This document shows positions 33,936-41,498 of a DNA stretch of 64,000 nt, piece by piece. Source of the stretch: an uncultured Collinsella sp. (GTDB lineage Bacteria; Actinomycetota; Coriobacteriia; Coriobacteriales; Coriobacteriaceae); the NCBI GenBank assembly GCA_959019775.1, contig CAUEPS010000001.1:1-64000 (forward strand), in the 5' to 3' direction. The stretch's first letter is position 1, and each line of letters begins with the position of its first letter. The notes under the pieces are model-generated. The model was not told the DNA's origin. It saw nothing but the letters and a program-made list of their open reading frames with translations, and searched no databases. Made by a program: the position numbers and the translations under genes.

Positions 33936-35276
33936 CTAACTCCATTCAGCGATGTCGATCATTCTTTCGAGGCGCCATGTTAGCGCCTCTTTTAGATAAG
34001 GCAGTCTCGCTGTAAGAGCGTCGTTTTTGGATAGGATTTCGATTGCCTCGTCAACGAAACCCTCGAGTTTGTCGCCGTCAAACCAGCCCATGTCCTCGAC
34101 GAGCAACATTTGTTTGGCGGGGCTTGAATGAAATTGTGCGCTGGTAAAACTGTGCTCTCCCGCCCTAAGCTCCTCTAGTGATATGTTGCACCAGAGTGAT
34201 GAGCCCGAATCGAAGATAGGGGCAGGTCTGCAGGCTAGCGTGTTTACGTTTCGCACAAGGCCAAAGTTGCGCCAATGGCGATCATAGTTGGCAATGATGT
34301 CATCGCATACGATCATGCGGTCAAGGGCGTCTTTTATATCCGTCGCTCCAAGCTCCTCGCAGTTTGCTACATACCGTTCGTAATCGGTTAGTCGCTCGTC
34401 TGCATTTGCATGCTGGTTTACATAGAACGCAGGGACATACTCTTCTTCATCAGTTAAGAAGACATCGCATATGCTCAGGGCGGAAGTGCCCGTGCCCTCG
34501 AGCGAGTAAGGCACATAATCGCAAGCGTTTAGGATGCGACGGTGAAGTGCAGTCGCCACCAGCTCGTTATAAGGTTCCTGGTTTAGATGTGCACCTGCCT
34601 TGTGGAGGATTCGACGGTCATCCTCGCATGTCCAGTACTTTTGAAGATTGCCGTCCGAGGTGTTATCGGGCTTTGCGGCAGCTGCCTTGCCCTCTGGGGC
34701 GAAGGGCGCGATGCTGAGAGAGACGTCGTCAAAAGCATTATTGAAGAAATTGATATCTTCCCACGCGAGACCGGAGTCTTGGGGCCTAATCCAATACTGG
34801 TCGGATAAGGAGAGGCCAAGATTTCGCTGGACGAGTTCATCGGGAACATCGACTGCGGCTTCTGCAAGCAGGGAGGCTAGTCCAATGCGTGCGAGCGGGA
34901 TACCGCGGCCGCGCCACCAGATGCGGAAGGAGTCGAGCGATATGGGGCTATTAGGGCCAAATACTCCAATAGGGGCGTGGGCGTAATCGACGTCGGCGCC
35001 GATGTGGGTGAAGTCTTTTCGCGATGTGCTGTAGACCAGTTGGGCTACTTCGTGCGTGCGGTTCATGAGGGTAAATGCGACTTCGCTTTTCCCATGCCCA
35101 CGACGAGGTCGTCCCCCTCTTTTGGTTGCGGAGCGGAGTCGCGCGTCTACGCTGTCTTTGTCGATGAGCCACACGCCAGAAGCCTTGCGGGCGGTCAGCG
35201 CGCCGTTCTTAATGAGCTCCTGCACCCTGCGCGGGCTGATGCCGAGCAGCTCGGCTGCTTCCTTGGTAGTCAACAT
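33936..35276 (-). CDS. Excisionase-type HTH fused to a HipA-like kinase fold
   Basis: This protein has 446 residues. Residues 1-45 are an excisionase/MerR-like HTH (TKEAAELLGISPRRVQEL). An AT-hook-like basic stretch (KRGGRPRRGHGK, 52-63) follows. The rest resembles a HipA kinase: TSDGNLQKYW (206-215) aligns with the HipA nucleotide loop, DRHWRNFG (332-339) with the catalytic D-x-H-x-x-N, and FDSGSS (355-360) with the metal-binding DxG. No separate antitoxin gene lies beside it, so DNA-binding and kinase parts share one chain. A perfect 22-bp inverted repeat precedes the ATG. Domain order and motifs are visible; a toxin or antitoxin role is inference. Confidence 0.7.
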   Translation of the reverse strand: MLTTKEAAELLGISPRRVQELIKNGALTARKASGVWLIDKDSVDARLRSATKRGGRPRRGHGKSEVAFTLMNRTHEVAQLVYSTSRKDFTHIGADVDYAHAPIGVFGPNSPISLDSFRIWWRGRGIPLARIGLASLLAEAAVDVPDELVQRNLGLSLSDQYWIRPQDSGLAWEDINFFNNAFDDVSLSIAPFAPEGKAAAAKPDNTSDGNLQKYWTCEDDRRILHKAGAHLNQEPYNELVATALHRRILNACDYVPYSLEGTGTSALSICDVFLTDEEEYVPAFYVNQHANADERLTDYERYVANCEELGATDIKDALDRMIVCDDIIANYDRHWRNFGLVRNVNTLACRPAPIFDSGSSLWCNISLEELRAGEHSFTSAQFHSSPAKQMLLVEDMGWFDGDKLEGFVDEAIEILSKNDALTARLPYLKEALTWRLERMIDIAEWS

Positions 35277-35286
35277 CGCGAAACCC

Positions 35287-35346
35287 TTCGCCAGAACGAA
35301 TAGTTTTATATAGCCAATTGTAATTAAAACTATTCGTTCTGGCGAA
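35287..35346. promoter_or_regulatory. Perfect 22-bp inverted repeat, likely operator
   Basis: Arms 35287-35308 (starting TTCGCCAGAACGAATAG) and 35325-35346 are exact reverse complements separated by 16 AT-rich bases. The element ends 11 bases before the HTH-kinase start and includes TATA-rich sequence fit for a -10. This position and symmetry suggest autoregulation by the fused HTH. Confidence 0.7.
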
Positions 35347-35499
35347 TGGTTTTAAGATTGAGGGCGCACTGACAGAAATGAACGGGCCTGGTACGCGCTG
35401 TTGCTGGATTTTGCATATTTATATAACGCCGTGCGGCCTGTTGCGCCCCGTCCGCAATTCCATTATTCTTAACAGGCTTCGCGCGAAAGCGCCAAGTGT

Positions 35500-35574
35500 G
35501 CCAGTGTGGCGCAACGGTAGCGCAACTGATTTGTAATCAGTGGGTTGCAGGTTCGATTCCTGTCACTGGCTCCA
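35500..35574 (+). tRNA. tRNA-Thr (anticodon TGT)
   Basis: Acceptor GCCAGTG pairs with CACTGGC. The anticodon loop TTTGTAA within CTGA/TCAG gives TGT (threonine). The T-arm has GGTTCGATTCC and CCA is encoded at 35572-35574. Confidence 0.95.
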
Positions 35575-35583
35575 TGAGAGTTT

Positions 35584-35620
35584 CGGGCTCTGTTCCCTTG
35601 TGGGACAGGGCCCGTTTCTA
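35584..35620 (+). terminator. Terminator after tRNA-Thr(TGT)
   Basis: The stem 35584-35597 (CGGGC, CTGT, CCC) pairs with 35602-35614 (GGG, ACAG, GCCCG), followed by a T-rich stretch. The GGGACAGGG arm resembles the core of the family A hairpins. Confidence 0.7.
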
Positions 35621-35665
35621 TTTATGTCGATAAGTCAGCGGGTTTGGCACCGGCCAAGCTTCAGA

Positions 35666-35809
35666 TTTGTCTCGATCTGTAACACGAAGGGGCGGAAAAC
35701 CGTTCGTACTGTTACAGAATGAGACGTAAGCTGGGGTCTCTGCGTAATATCTCAACCTGTAACAGATAGGGGAGAAAATGTTCTCTATATGTTACAGATC
35801 GAGACAAAA
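35666..35809. repeat. Array of four alternating CTGTAACA motifs
   Basis: Four copies of a 15-19 base motif occur every 40-44 bases in alternating orientation: TTTGTCTCGATCTGTAACA (35666-35684), TGTTACAGAATGAGAC (35710-35725), TCTCAACCTGTAACA (35750-35764), and TGTTACAGATCGAGACAAA (35790-35808). The first and last are exact reverse complements. The whole 35575-36280 gap, about 700 bases, holds no gene apart from this array, the palindromes below and a promoter. Confidence 0.65.
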
Positions 35810-35837
35810 GCCGTGTCGAGCTCGGTTGCCCCCCCCT

Positions 35838-35956
35838 GAGCGTGGATTATCGGATGAACGAACGTGGATAATCTGCCACTTTGGCCATGGGGACACGCCA
35901 AAAGTGGCAGATTATCCACGCTCGATTTCAAACGGAAGAAAATCCACGCTCGATTT
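35838..35956. repeat. Large palindrome with GTGGATAATC repeats
   Basis: The left arm 35863-35885 (CGTGGATAATCTGCCAC and on) pairs with 35897-35920 with one bulged base. A further GAGCGTGGATTATC precedes it at 35838, and the 15-base direct repeat ATCCACGCTCGATTT follows at 35914-35928 and 35942-35956. From 35957 to 36188 I see nothing I can name. Confidence 0.6.
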
Positions 35957-36188
35957 TGCCTGGGAAGAGCAATCTTCTGTCTGGGAAGCCCCGATCTCGA
36001 CCTATATATAGGTGCAAATAAGCCGGTATCGAAGTTCGATACTGAAGGTGTACTCCACTACACCAAAGTGTTACCTCGGGAAACGTCACCTCAGTATCCA
36101 AAACCACCGTCCTTCATATCCAAACTCAACAAAACCGCAGGTCACAGCTATATAGATACGCCCGGCACCGTGTATCTAGAGGTTTTCG

Positions 36189-36218
36189 TTGACAGCCCCC
36201 AAGGTTGCATCGTATTAT
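36189..36218 (+). promoter_or_regulatory. Promoter of the tRNA-Tyr/Thr/Met-tuf cluster
   Basis: A perfect TTGACA (36189-36194) and TATTAT (36213-36218) are 18 bases apart, about 60 bases before tRNA-Tyr. The upstream 18-base block is shared with the rpmG promoter. Confidence 0.75.
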
Positions 36219-36280
36219 CTTTTTCGTTCGCGGGGGCGGCGGTCCAAAAGACCAAAGGACCTGCGGATACTTGAACGATT

Positions 36281-36362
36281 GGGAGTTTGCCCGAGTGGTT
36301 AATGGGGACGGGCTGTAAACCCGTTGGCTCTGCCTACATAGGTTCGAATCCTATAGCTCCCA
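36281..36362 (+). tRNA. tRNA-Tyr (anticodon GTA)
   Basis: Acceptor GGGAGTT pairs with AGCTCCC. The anticodon loop CTGTAAA gives GTA, and the long variable arm is typical of bacterial tRNA-Tyr. CCA is not fully encoded (ACCC follows the acceptor). Confidence 0.93.
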
Positions 36363-36372
36363 CCCGTCAAGT

Positions 36373-36448
36373 GCCTGTATAGCTCAGTCGGTAGAGCACT
36401 TCGTTGGTAACGAAGAGGTCACCAGTTCAAGTCTGGTTGCAGGCTCCA
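36373..36448 (+). tRNA. tRNA-Thr (anticodon GGT)
   Basis: Acceptor GCCTGTA pairs with TGCAGGC. The anticodon stem CTTCG/CGAAG encloses TTGGTAA, giving GGT (threonine). CCA is encoded at 36446-36448. It lies 10 bases after tRNA-Tyr, in the same transcript. Confidence 0.94.
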
Positions 36449-36451
36449 TCC

Positions 36452-36528
36452 GGCGGTGTAGCTCAGTTGGTTAGAGCACACGGTTCATACCCGTGGCGTC
36501 ACTGGTTCGAATCCAGTCACCGCTACCA
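36452..36528 (+). tRNA. tRNA-Met (anticodon CAT)
   Basis: Anticodon stem CACGG/CCGTG encloses TTCATAC, giving CAT. The acceptor GGCGGTG pairs with CACCGCT, with a G-U at the first position. CCA is encoded. It looks like an elongator tRNA-Met; an Ile2 identity (modified CAT) is less likely but not excluded. tuf follows in the same direction. Confidence 0.88.
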
Positions 36529-36624
36529 TAGGTAACACGGTGGCTTCTCAATAGTATGTTGAGAGGCCACTATGGTATAAAGGCAAAGTCCCGTCCGGGG
36601 ACGACCTGTTTAGAGGAGGGCTTT

Positions 36625-37815
36625 ATGGCCAAAGAGAAGTTTGAGCGCACTAAGCCGCATGTTAACATCGGCACCATTGGTCACGTCGACCACGGCAAGA
36701 CCACGCTGACCGCTGCCATCACCAAGGTTCTCTCCGAGACCGAGGGCTGCAAGGCTGACTTCACTGCGTTCGAGAACATCGACAAGGCTCCCGAGGAGCG
36801 CGAGCGCGGCATTACGATCTCCGTCTCCCACGTTGAGTACGAGACCGCTGCCCGTCACTACGCTCACGTTGACTGCCCGGGCCACGCTGACTACGTCAAG
36901 AACATGATCTCCGGCGCTGCTCAGATGGACGGCGCTATCCTGGTTATCGCCGCTACCGACGGCCCCATGGCTCAGACCCGCGAGCACATCCTGCTCGCCC
37001 GTCAGGTCGGCGTTCCCTACATCGTCGTCTTCCTGAACAAGTGCGACATGGTCGACGATGACGAGCTCATCGACCTCGTCGAGATGGAGACCCGTGAGCT
37101 CCTCTCCGAGTACGATTTCCCCGGCGACGACATCCCCGTCATCCGTGGTTCCGCTCTGGGCGCTCTCGAGGGCGACGCCAAGTGGATGGACGCTATCCGC
37201 GAGCTCATGAAGGCCGTCGACGAGTATATCCCGACGCCTGCTCGTAACAACGACCTCCCGTTCCTGATGGCCGTTGAGGACGTTATGACCATCTCCGGCC
37301 GTGGTACCGTTGCTACCGGCCGTGTCGAGCGCGGTGAGCTCAAGCTCAACGAGCCCGTCGAGATCGTCGGCATCAAGGATACCCAGAACACCGTCGTTAC
37401 CGGTATCGAGATGTTCCGTAAGTCCATGGACTTCTGCGAGGCTGGCGACAACGTCGGTCTGCTGCTCCGCGGCATCAAGCGCGAGGACATCGAGCGCGGC
37501 CAGGTTCTCTGCAAGCCCGGTTCGGTTACCCCGCACACCAAGTTCACCGGCGAGATCTACGTTCTGACCAAGGAGGAGGGCGGCCGTCACACCCCGTTCT
37601 TCGATGGTTATCGTCCTCAGTTCTACTTCCGTACCACCGACGTTACCGGTACGGTCAAGCTCCCCGAGGGCACCGAGATGGCTATGCCTGGTGACCACAT
37701 CACCATCGAGGGCGACCTCATCCACCCGATCGCCATGGAGGAGGGCCTGCGCTTCGCTATTCGCGAGGGTGGCCACACCGTCGGTTCGGGCATCGTCTCC
37801 ACGATCATTGAGTAA
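36625..37815 (+). CDS. tuf: Elongation factor Tu
   Basis: EF-Tu carries aminoacyl-tRNA to the ribosome as a GTPase. The 396-residue protein has G1 GHVDHGKT near residues 19-26, G3 DCPGH near 83, and G4 NKCD near 138, then two beta-barrel domains. The ATG at 36625 has GAGGAGGG upstream; a longer in-frame reading would add 23 unrelated residues. The leader holds two small hairpins (near 36540-36570 and 36588-36601). It is probably co-transcribed with the three upstream tRNAs and ends at a strong terminator. Confidence 0.97.
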   Translation: MAKEKFERTKPHVNIGTIGHVDHGKTTLTAAITKVLSETEGCKADFTAFENIDKAPEERERGITISVSHVEYETAARHYAHVDCPGHADYVKNMISGAAQMDGAILVIAATDGPMAQTREHILLARQVGVPYIVVFLNKCDMVDDDELIDLVEMETRELLSEYDFPGDDIPVIRGSALGALEGDAKWMDAIRELMKAVDEYIPTPARNNDLPFLMAVEDVMTISGRGTVATGRVERGELKLNEPVEIVGIKDTQNTVVTGIEMFRKSMDFCEAGDNVGLLLRGIKREDIERGQVLCKPGSVTPHTKFTGEIYVLTKEEGGRHTPFFDGYRPQFYFRTTDVTGTVKLPEGTEMAMPGDHITIEGDLIHPIAMEEGLRFAIREGGHTVGSGIVSTIIE

Positions 37816-37842
37816 ATTAGCTCTTTGATATAGCTGACTTAG

Positions 37843-37876
37843 AGAACCCGGCACTTATAGGGGTGCCGGGTTCTTT
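37843..37876 (+). terminator. Terminator after tuf
   Basis: AGAACCCGGCAC (37843-37854) pairs with GTGCCGGGTTCT (37863-37874), followed by T-rich sequence. A 12-bp strong terminator. From here to the rpmG promoter no gene is seen. Confidence 0.9.
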
Positions 37877-38019
37877 TCTGCAATGGATATTGAGCCGTTG
37901 CTGGTGTCGAGAGGATTGATAATGGTCCTGGATGCACCGTCGATTAGATCTCGATGGCTTCATTGATGTGTTCCAAATATGAATGGATCCACCGAGAACC
38001 AATTGACTCGAGGTTTTCA

Positions 38020-38047
38020 TTGACAGCACTTACGTGGAGCTGATAAA
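38020..38047 (+). promoter_or_regulatory. Promoter of rpmG-tRNA-Trp-secE-nusG
   Basis: TTGACA (38020-38025) and GATAAA (38042-38047) are 16 bases apart. The block 38010-38027 matches the tRNA-tuf promoter block 36179-36196 at 17 of 18 bases. Confidence 0.65.
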
Positions 38048-38094
38048 GTAACAACTCGTGCCCGTACGGGGCGGAAATGAAAGGTTCAGGATAC

Positions 38095-38244
38095 ATGCGT
38101 ACTCTAGTTACTCTTGCGTGCACTGAGTGCAAGCGCCGCAACTATACGACCACCAAGAACAAGTCGACCATGCCTGATCGTATGGAGATCAAGAAGTATT
38201 GCCCCTGGTGCCGTCACCACACGCTGCACAAAGAGACTCGCTAG
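38095..38244 (+). CDS. rpmG: 50S ribosomal protein L33
   Basis: This is a 49-residue ribosomal protein of the large subunit. It contains two zinc-type CxxC pairs (CTEC and CPWC), so it is the zinc-binding (C+) form of L33. The sequence MRTLVTLACTECKRRNYTT is typical. The ribosome site is weak (AGG a few bases before the ATG). It sits directly before tRNA-Trp and secE, the same order as in many Gram-positive genomes. Confidence 0.95.
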   Translation: MRTLVTLACTECKRRNYTTTKNKSTMPDRMEIKKYCPWCRHHTLHKETR

Positions 38245-38257
38245 TCTCTAGTCACAT

Positions 38258-38333
38258 ACGCCAGTAGTTCAATTGGTAGAGCATCGGTCTCCAAAACCGA
38301 GTGTTGAGGGTTCGAGTCCTTCCTGGCGTGCCA
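38258..38333 (+). tRNA. tRNA-Trp (anticodon CCA)
   Basis: Acceptor ACGCCAG pairs with CTGGCGT. The anticodon loop CTCCAAA gives CCA (tryptophan). The CCA tail is encoded at 38331-38333. It lies 13 bases after rpmG and is probably processed from the same transcript. Confidence 0.95.
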
Positions 38334-38342
38334 GTCATTATT

Positions 38343-38373
38343 CCGTAAGCTCCCACTTGGGGGCTTACGGTTT
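38343..38373 (+). terminator. Hairpin between tRNA-Trp and secE
   Basis: CCGTAAGC (38343-38350) pairs with GCTTACGG (38363-38370), extended by CCC/GGG, followed by three T. It could be a weak terminator or a processing hairpin, partly separating tRNA-Trp from secE. Confidence 0.5.
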
Positions 38374-38409
38374 ACTCATGTATAAGCGCATTGCGCGGAG
38401 GTAACCCAA

Positions 38410-38748
38410 ATGGCCAACAAGAAGAACAAGAAGAAGGCTCAGCAGCCGGCACCTGCCAACAAAGCTGCCGCCAACTCCAAGGTTGAGGCCAAGAAGGCCG
38501 TTGCCAAGAAGAACGAGAAGGCTGCGAAGTCCAAGAAGAACGAGAAGCCTGGTTTCTTCGCCCGCACCAAGAAGTATTTCGCTTCGGTCAAGTCCGAGAT
38601 GAAGCGTGTCACGTGGCCCGATAAGAAGGAGCTCGTGAACTACTCGGTCGTCGTTTGCGCTTCTCTGATCGTCGTCGGCGTCGTCATCGCTCTGCTCGAT
38701 GCTGGCTTTGGCGAGGCTCTTGCTCTGTTCTCTGGATTGAGGGGCTAA
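38410..38748 (+). CDS. secE: Preprotein translocase subunit SecE
   Basis: SecE clamps the SecY channel of the general secretion pathway. The 112 residues include an unusually long Lys/Ala-rich N-terminal tail (about 1-50). The conserved amphipathic region with EMKRVTWPDKKEL is near residues 63-75, and one transmembrane helix lies near 80-98. The gene order secE-nusG-rplK-rplA is the classical one. nusG begins 3 bases after the stop, so they are co-translated. Confidence 0.94.
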   Translation: MANKKNKKKAQQPAPANKAAANSKVEAKKAVAKKNEKAAKSKKNEKPGFFARTKKYFASVKSEMKRVTWPDKKELVNYSVVVCASLIVVGVVIALLDAGFGEALALFSGLRG

Positions 38749-38751
38749 ACC

Positions 38752-39288
38752 ATGTCTAAGCGTTGGTACGTCGTTCACACTTACTCTGGATACGAGAACC
38801 GCGTTAAGTCCGATCTCGAGCATCGCATCGAGACTATGGGCATGCAGGACCGTATCTTTGATATCGAGATTCCTATGGAGCGCGTCACCGAGATTAAAGA
38901 GGGTGGCAAGCGTGAGACCAAGGATTCCAAGATCTTCCCGGGTTATGTCCTGGTCCGCATGGAGATGGATGACGATGCTTGGACGTGTGTTCGTAACACG
39001 CCCGGCGTCACCGGTTTCCTAGGCGGCAACGGCAAGCCCGCTCCGCTTTCCCGCGACGAGTACAACAAGATGACTCGTCGTCCCGGTAAGGGCGATTCGC
39101 CCAAGCGCACCTCGGTTGATATTGAGGTCGGTACGTCCGTCCGCGTCACCGATGGCCCGCTTACCGACTTTGATGGCAAGGTCTCCGAGGTTAACACCGA
39201 GGCTGGCAAGCTCAAGGTCACGCTGATGATCTTTGGCCGCGAGACGCCGGTCGAGCTCGACTTTAACCAGGTCGCTGTCATCGCTTAA
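38752..39288 (+). CDS. nusG: Transcription termination/antitermination protein NusG
   Basis: NusG binds RNA polymerase and, through its KOW domain, Rho or the ribosome. The 178-residue protein has the NGN domain starting RWYVVHTYSGYENRV, with PGYVLVRM near residues 63-70, and a C-terminal KOW motif around GPLTDFDGKVSEVN (about 136-149). It directly follows secE. The gap to rplK (39289-39408) has no gene. Confidence 0.96.
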   Translation: MSKRWYVVHTYSGYENRVKSDLEHRIETMGMQDRIFDIEIPMERVTEIKEGGKRETKDSKIFPGYVLVRMEMDDDAWTCVRNTPGVTGFLGGNGKPAPLSRDEYNKMTRRPGKGDSPKRTSVDIEVGTSVRVTDGPLTDFDGKVSEVNTEAGKLKVTLMIFGRETPVELDFNQVAVIA

Positions 39289-39408
39289 GTTTTCGTCCGT
39301 TCGCGCGAGCGTGCTTCTTCTGTGACTGCTCATCTCAGGAGTGCTTCTAACACGTGCGTGCTTACGATATAGCAAGTACTTCACACTCGTGATTCGAAAG
39401 GAATGACC

Positions 39409-39837
39409 ATGGCTGAGAAGAAGGTTGCCAACGTCATTAAGCTCCAGATTCCTGCTGGTGCAGCTAACCCCGCTCCTCCCGTCGGCCCCGCCCTGGGCGC
39501 TGCTGGCGTGAACATCATGCAGTTCTGCCAGGCCTTTAACGCCGAGACGCAGGACAAGAAGGGCGACATCATCCCCGTTGAGATCTCTGTCTACGAGGAT
39601 AAGTCCTTCTCCTTCATCACCAAGACCCCGCCGGCGGCTCACCTTATCAAGAAGGAGCTGAACCTCAAGTCTGGTTCCGCTAAGCCCCAGGCTGACAAGG
39701 TTGGTCAGCTCTCCCAGGAGCAGCTCACCAAGATCGCCGAGATCAAGATGCCGGACCTCAATGCCAACGACATTGACGCCGCTAAGAAGATCATCGCCGG
39801 TACCGCCCGTTCCATGGGCGTCACCATCGCTGAGTAG
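39409..39837 (+). CDS. rplK: 50S ribosomal protein L11
   Basis: L11 forms part of the GTPase-associated centre. The 142-residue protein has the N-terminal AAPPVGPALG-like segment (PAPPVGPALGAAGVNIMQF, about residues 22-40) and the rRNA-binding C-terminal domain. I chose ATG 39409 over ATG 39403, because the GAAAGGA site ends right against 39403 and has normal spacing only to 39409. rplA follows after 117 bases. Confidence 0.97.
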   Translation: MAEKKVANVIKLQIPAGAANPAPPVGPALGAAGVNIMQFCQAFNAETQDKKGDIIPVEISVYEDKSFSFITKTPPAAHLIKKELNLKSGSAKPQADKVGQLSQEQLTKIAEIKMPDLNANDIDAAKKIIAGTARSMGVTIAE

Positions 39838-39954
39838 CGATTTCTTATGGTAACGACGGGTGCGCCGACCGGGGCGCCCGTTAAATGTGTGCAATAGGGC
39901 ACACGATACGATGTGGGAGGGCTCACGCCCGTTTAACCACAGGAGGTAATGCAC

Positions 39955-40662
39955 ATGGCTAAGCATGGTAAGAGCTATAACGCCGCTGCCGAGAAGATCG
40001 ACCGCGCCACGCTCTACACCCCCCTTCAGGCTGCCAAGCTCATCAAGGAGCTCGACACCGCCAAGTTCGACGAGACCGTCGAGGCCCACTTCCGTCTGGG
40101 CATCGATACTCGTAAGGCTGACCAGAACATCCGTGGTTCCATCTCCCTGCCCCACGGCACCGGCAAGACCGTTCGTGTTGCCGTCTTCGCCGAGGGCGAG
40201 AAGGCCCGCGAGGCCGAGGCTGCCGGCGCCGACATCATCGGTTCCGACGAGCTCGTCGCCCAGATTCAGAAGGGCGAGATCAACTTCGACGCCGCTATCG
40301 CTACGCCGAACATGATGGCCAAGGTTGGCCGCATCGGTAAGATCCTTGGTCCCCGTGGCCTCATGCCGAACCCCAAGCTCGGCACCGTGACCATGGACGT
40401 CGCCAAGATGGTCTCCGAGCTCAAGGCTGGCCGCGTTGAGTACCGCGCCGACCGCTACGGCATCTGCCACGTGCCCCTGGGCAAGAAGTCCTTCTCTGAG
40501 CAGCAGCTCGTCGAGAACTACGCTGCCCTGTACACCGAGATCCTGCGCGTCAAGCCCTCTTCTGCTAAGGGCAAGTACGTCAAGTCCATCTCCGTGTCTT
40601 CCACCATGGGCCCTGGCGTCAAGGTCGATCCCGCTGTCCAGCGTGACTTCCTGGCTGAGTAA
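39955..40662 (+). CDS. rplA: 50S ribosomal protein L1
   Basis: L1 forms the ribosomal L1 stalk and, in many bacteria, represses its own operon. The 235-residue protein has the signature GRIGKILGPRGLMPNPKLGT near residues 124-143. ATG 39955 has AGGAGGT with 7-base spacing; ATG 39949 would have 1 base. The gap before it contains two small hairpins (CGGGTGCGCC near 39858 and GTGTG/CACAC near 39885) that might take part in L1 feedback (inference). Confidence 0.97.
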   Translation: MAKHGKSYNAAAEKIDRATLYTPLQAAKLIKELDTAKFDETVEAHFRLGIDTRKADQNIRGSISLPHGTGKTVRVAVFAEGEKAREAEAAGADIIGSDELVAQIQKGEINFDAAIATPNMMAKVGRIGKILGPRGLMPNPKLGTVTMDVAKMVSELKAGRVEYRADRYGICHVPLGKKSFSEQQLVENYAALYTEILRVKPSSAKGKYVKSISVSSTMGPGVKVDPAVQRDFLAE

Positions 40663-40700
40663 CTAACAGTTACTGCCTGAGCAAAGCAAGCATTGCTAAG

Positions 40701-40738
40701 GAAACCCGGTTCTGCCCCGTGCAGGACCGGGTTTCTTG
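40701..40738 (+). terminator. Terminator after rplA
   Basis: GAAACCCGGT (40701-40710) pairs with ACCGGGTTTC (40726-40735), with more pairing inside (CTGC/GCAG) and a short T-rich tail. Confidence 0.75.
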
Positions 40739-40750
40739 CTATCGCGTCAA

Positions 40751-40790
40751 AACCACCTCAAAGGGGACAGTGTTCTCTTTGTGGTGGTTA
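40751..40790. repeat. GGGGACAG-core hairpin repeat (family A), phosphoesterase copy
   Basis: AACCACCTCAAAG (40751-40763) pairs with CTTTGTGGTGGTT (40777-40789) with one mismatch. GGGGACAGTG is at the left inner side. The last three bases on the minus strand form the TAA stop of the phosphoesterase gene (40790-40788). Confidence 0.7.
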
Positions 40791-41498
40791 CCAGGGGGTT
40801 CTGGCAGTTGAGGACTCGATGGCATCGTGGCGTTTGAGCTCGCGGCGCATGGTTTGCGAGTTGAGCCAAGCTGCTTGCCAGCCGCGGATGGGGTAGTGCG
40901 TCTGGTCGAGCTCAAACTGCGTATAGCCGCAGGCGTTGATGATCGTTGCCCCGCATGCGTGCTGACGCACGCGCTGAAAATCGCAACCGTAGCTTTGGTG
41001 TACATGCCCATGCACCATGTAGTCGACCCCCCAGGACTCAAGCGCCGTGTTAAAGCACTTAAACCCTCGATGCGGCAGATCGTCCAGATCACCCATACCG
41101 GCGGCGGGTGCATGGGTAAGCAGAATGTCGCACCCGCCGACCATCCTAACCTTACGCGACAGCTTACGCATGCGCTTGGACATCTCGCGTTCGGTGTACA
41201 TGTTGGCGCCGTCGCGATAACGCATGGACCCGCCAAGGCCCGCAATGCGAATCCCTCGGTACGTGTACACGCTGTCCTCTACGCAGATACATCCACCCGG
41301 TGCATGACGTGCGTAGCGGTCATCGTGATTGCCGCGCACGTAGATGAGCGGTTTGTTGATGACCGTAACCAAAAACTCAAGATAGTCCGGGTCCAGATCG
41401 CCGGCGGACAAAATCAGGTCGACTCCCTCAAAGCGTTCCTTGCGAAAGCACTCCCAAAGGCATCGTTCTTCGGTATCGGCTATGGCAAGGATTTTCAT
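40788..41498 (-). CDS. Calcineurin-like metallophosphoesterase
   Basis: This is a 236-residue predicted cytosolic metallophosphoesterase; the substrate is unknown. The dimetal motifs are visible: a divergent first motif (IADTEE near residue 6), AGDLD near 32, GNHDDRYARH near 56, THAPAAG near 127, and HGHVH near 163. It starts inside the end of the upstream gene (ATGA overlap of 4 bases at 41495-41498), so the pair forms an operon with the ParB-like/BMP gene. Its stop codon comes from a family A hairpin, which suggests that the C-terminus was redefined when the repeat appeared. Confidence 0.82.
   Translation of the reverse strand: MKILAIADTEERCLWECFRKERFEGVDLILSAGDLDPDYLEFLVTVINKPLIYVRGNHDDRYARHAPGGCICVEDSVYTYRGIRIAGLGGSMRYRDGANMYTEREMSKRMRKLSRKVRMVGGCDILLTHAPAAGMGDLDDLPHRGFKCFNTALESWGVDYMVHGHVHQSYGCDFQRVRQHACGATIINACGYTQFELDQTHYPIRGWQAAWLNSQTMRRELKRHDAIESSTARTPW

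Noticed and set aside
35666..35956. Repeats that could suggest a CRISPR array
   Set aside because: The motifs alternate in orientation, are only four in number and differ from each other; there are no cas genes.
35838..35956. Possible replication origin from DnaA-box-like motifs
   Set aside because: The motifs lack the final A of the box, no dnaA or dnaN is near, and there is no AT-rich unwinding element.
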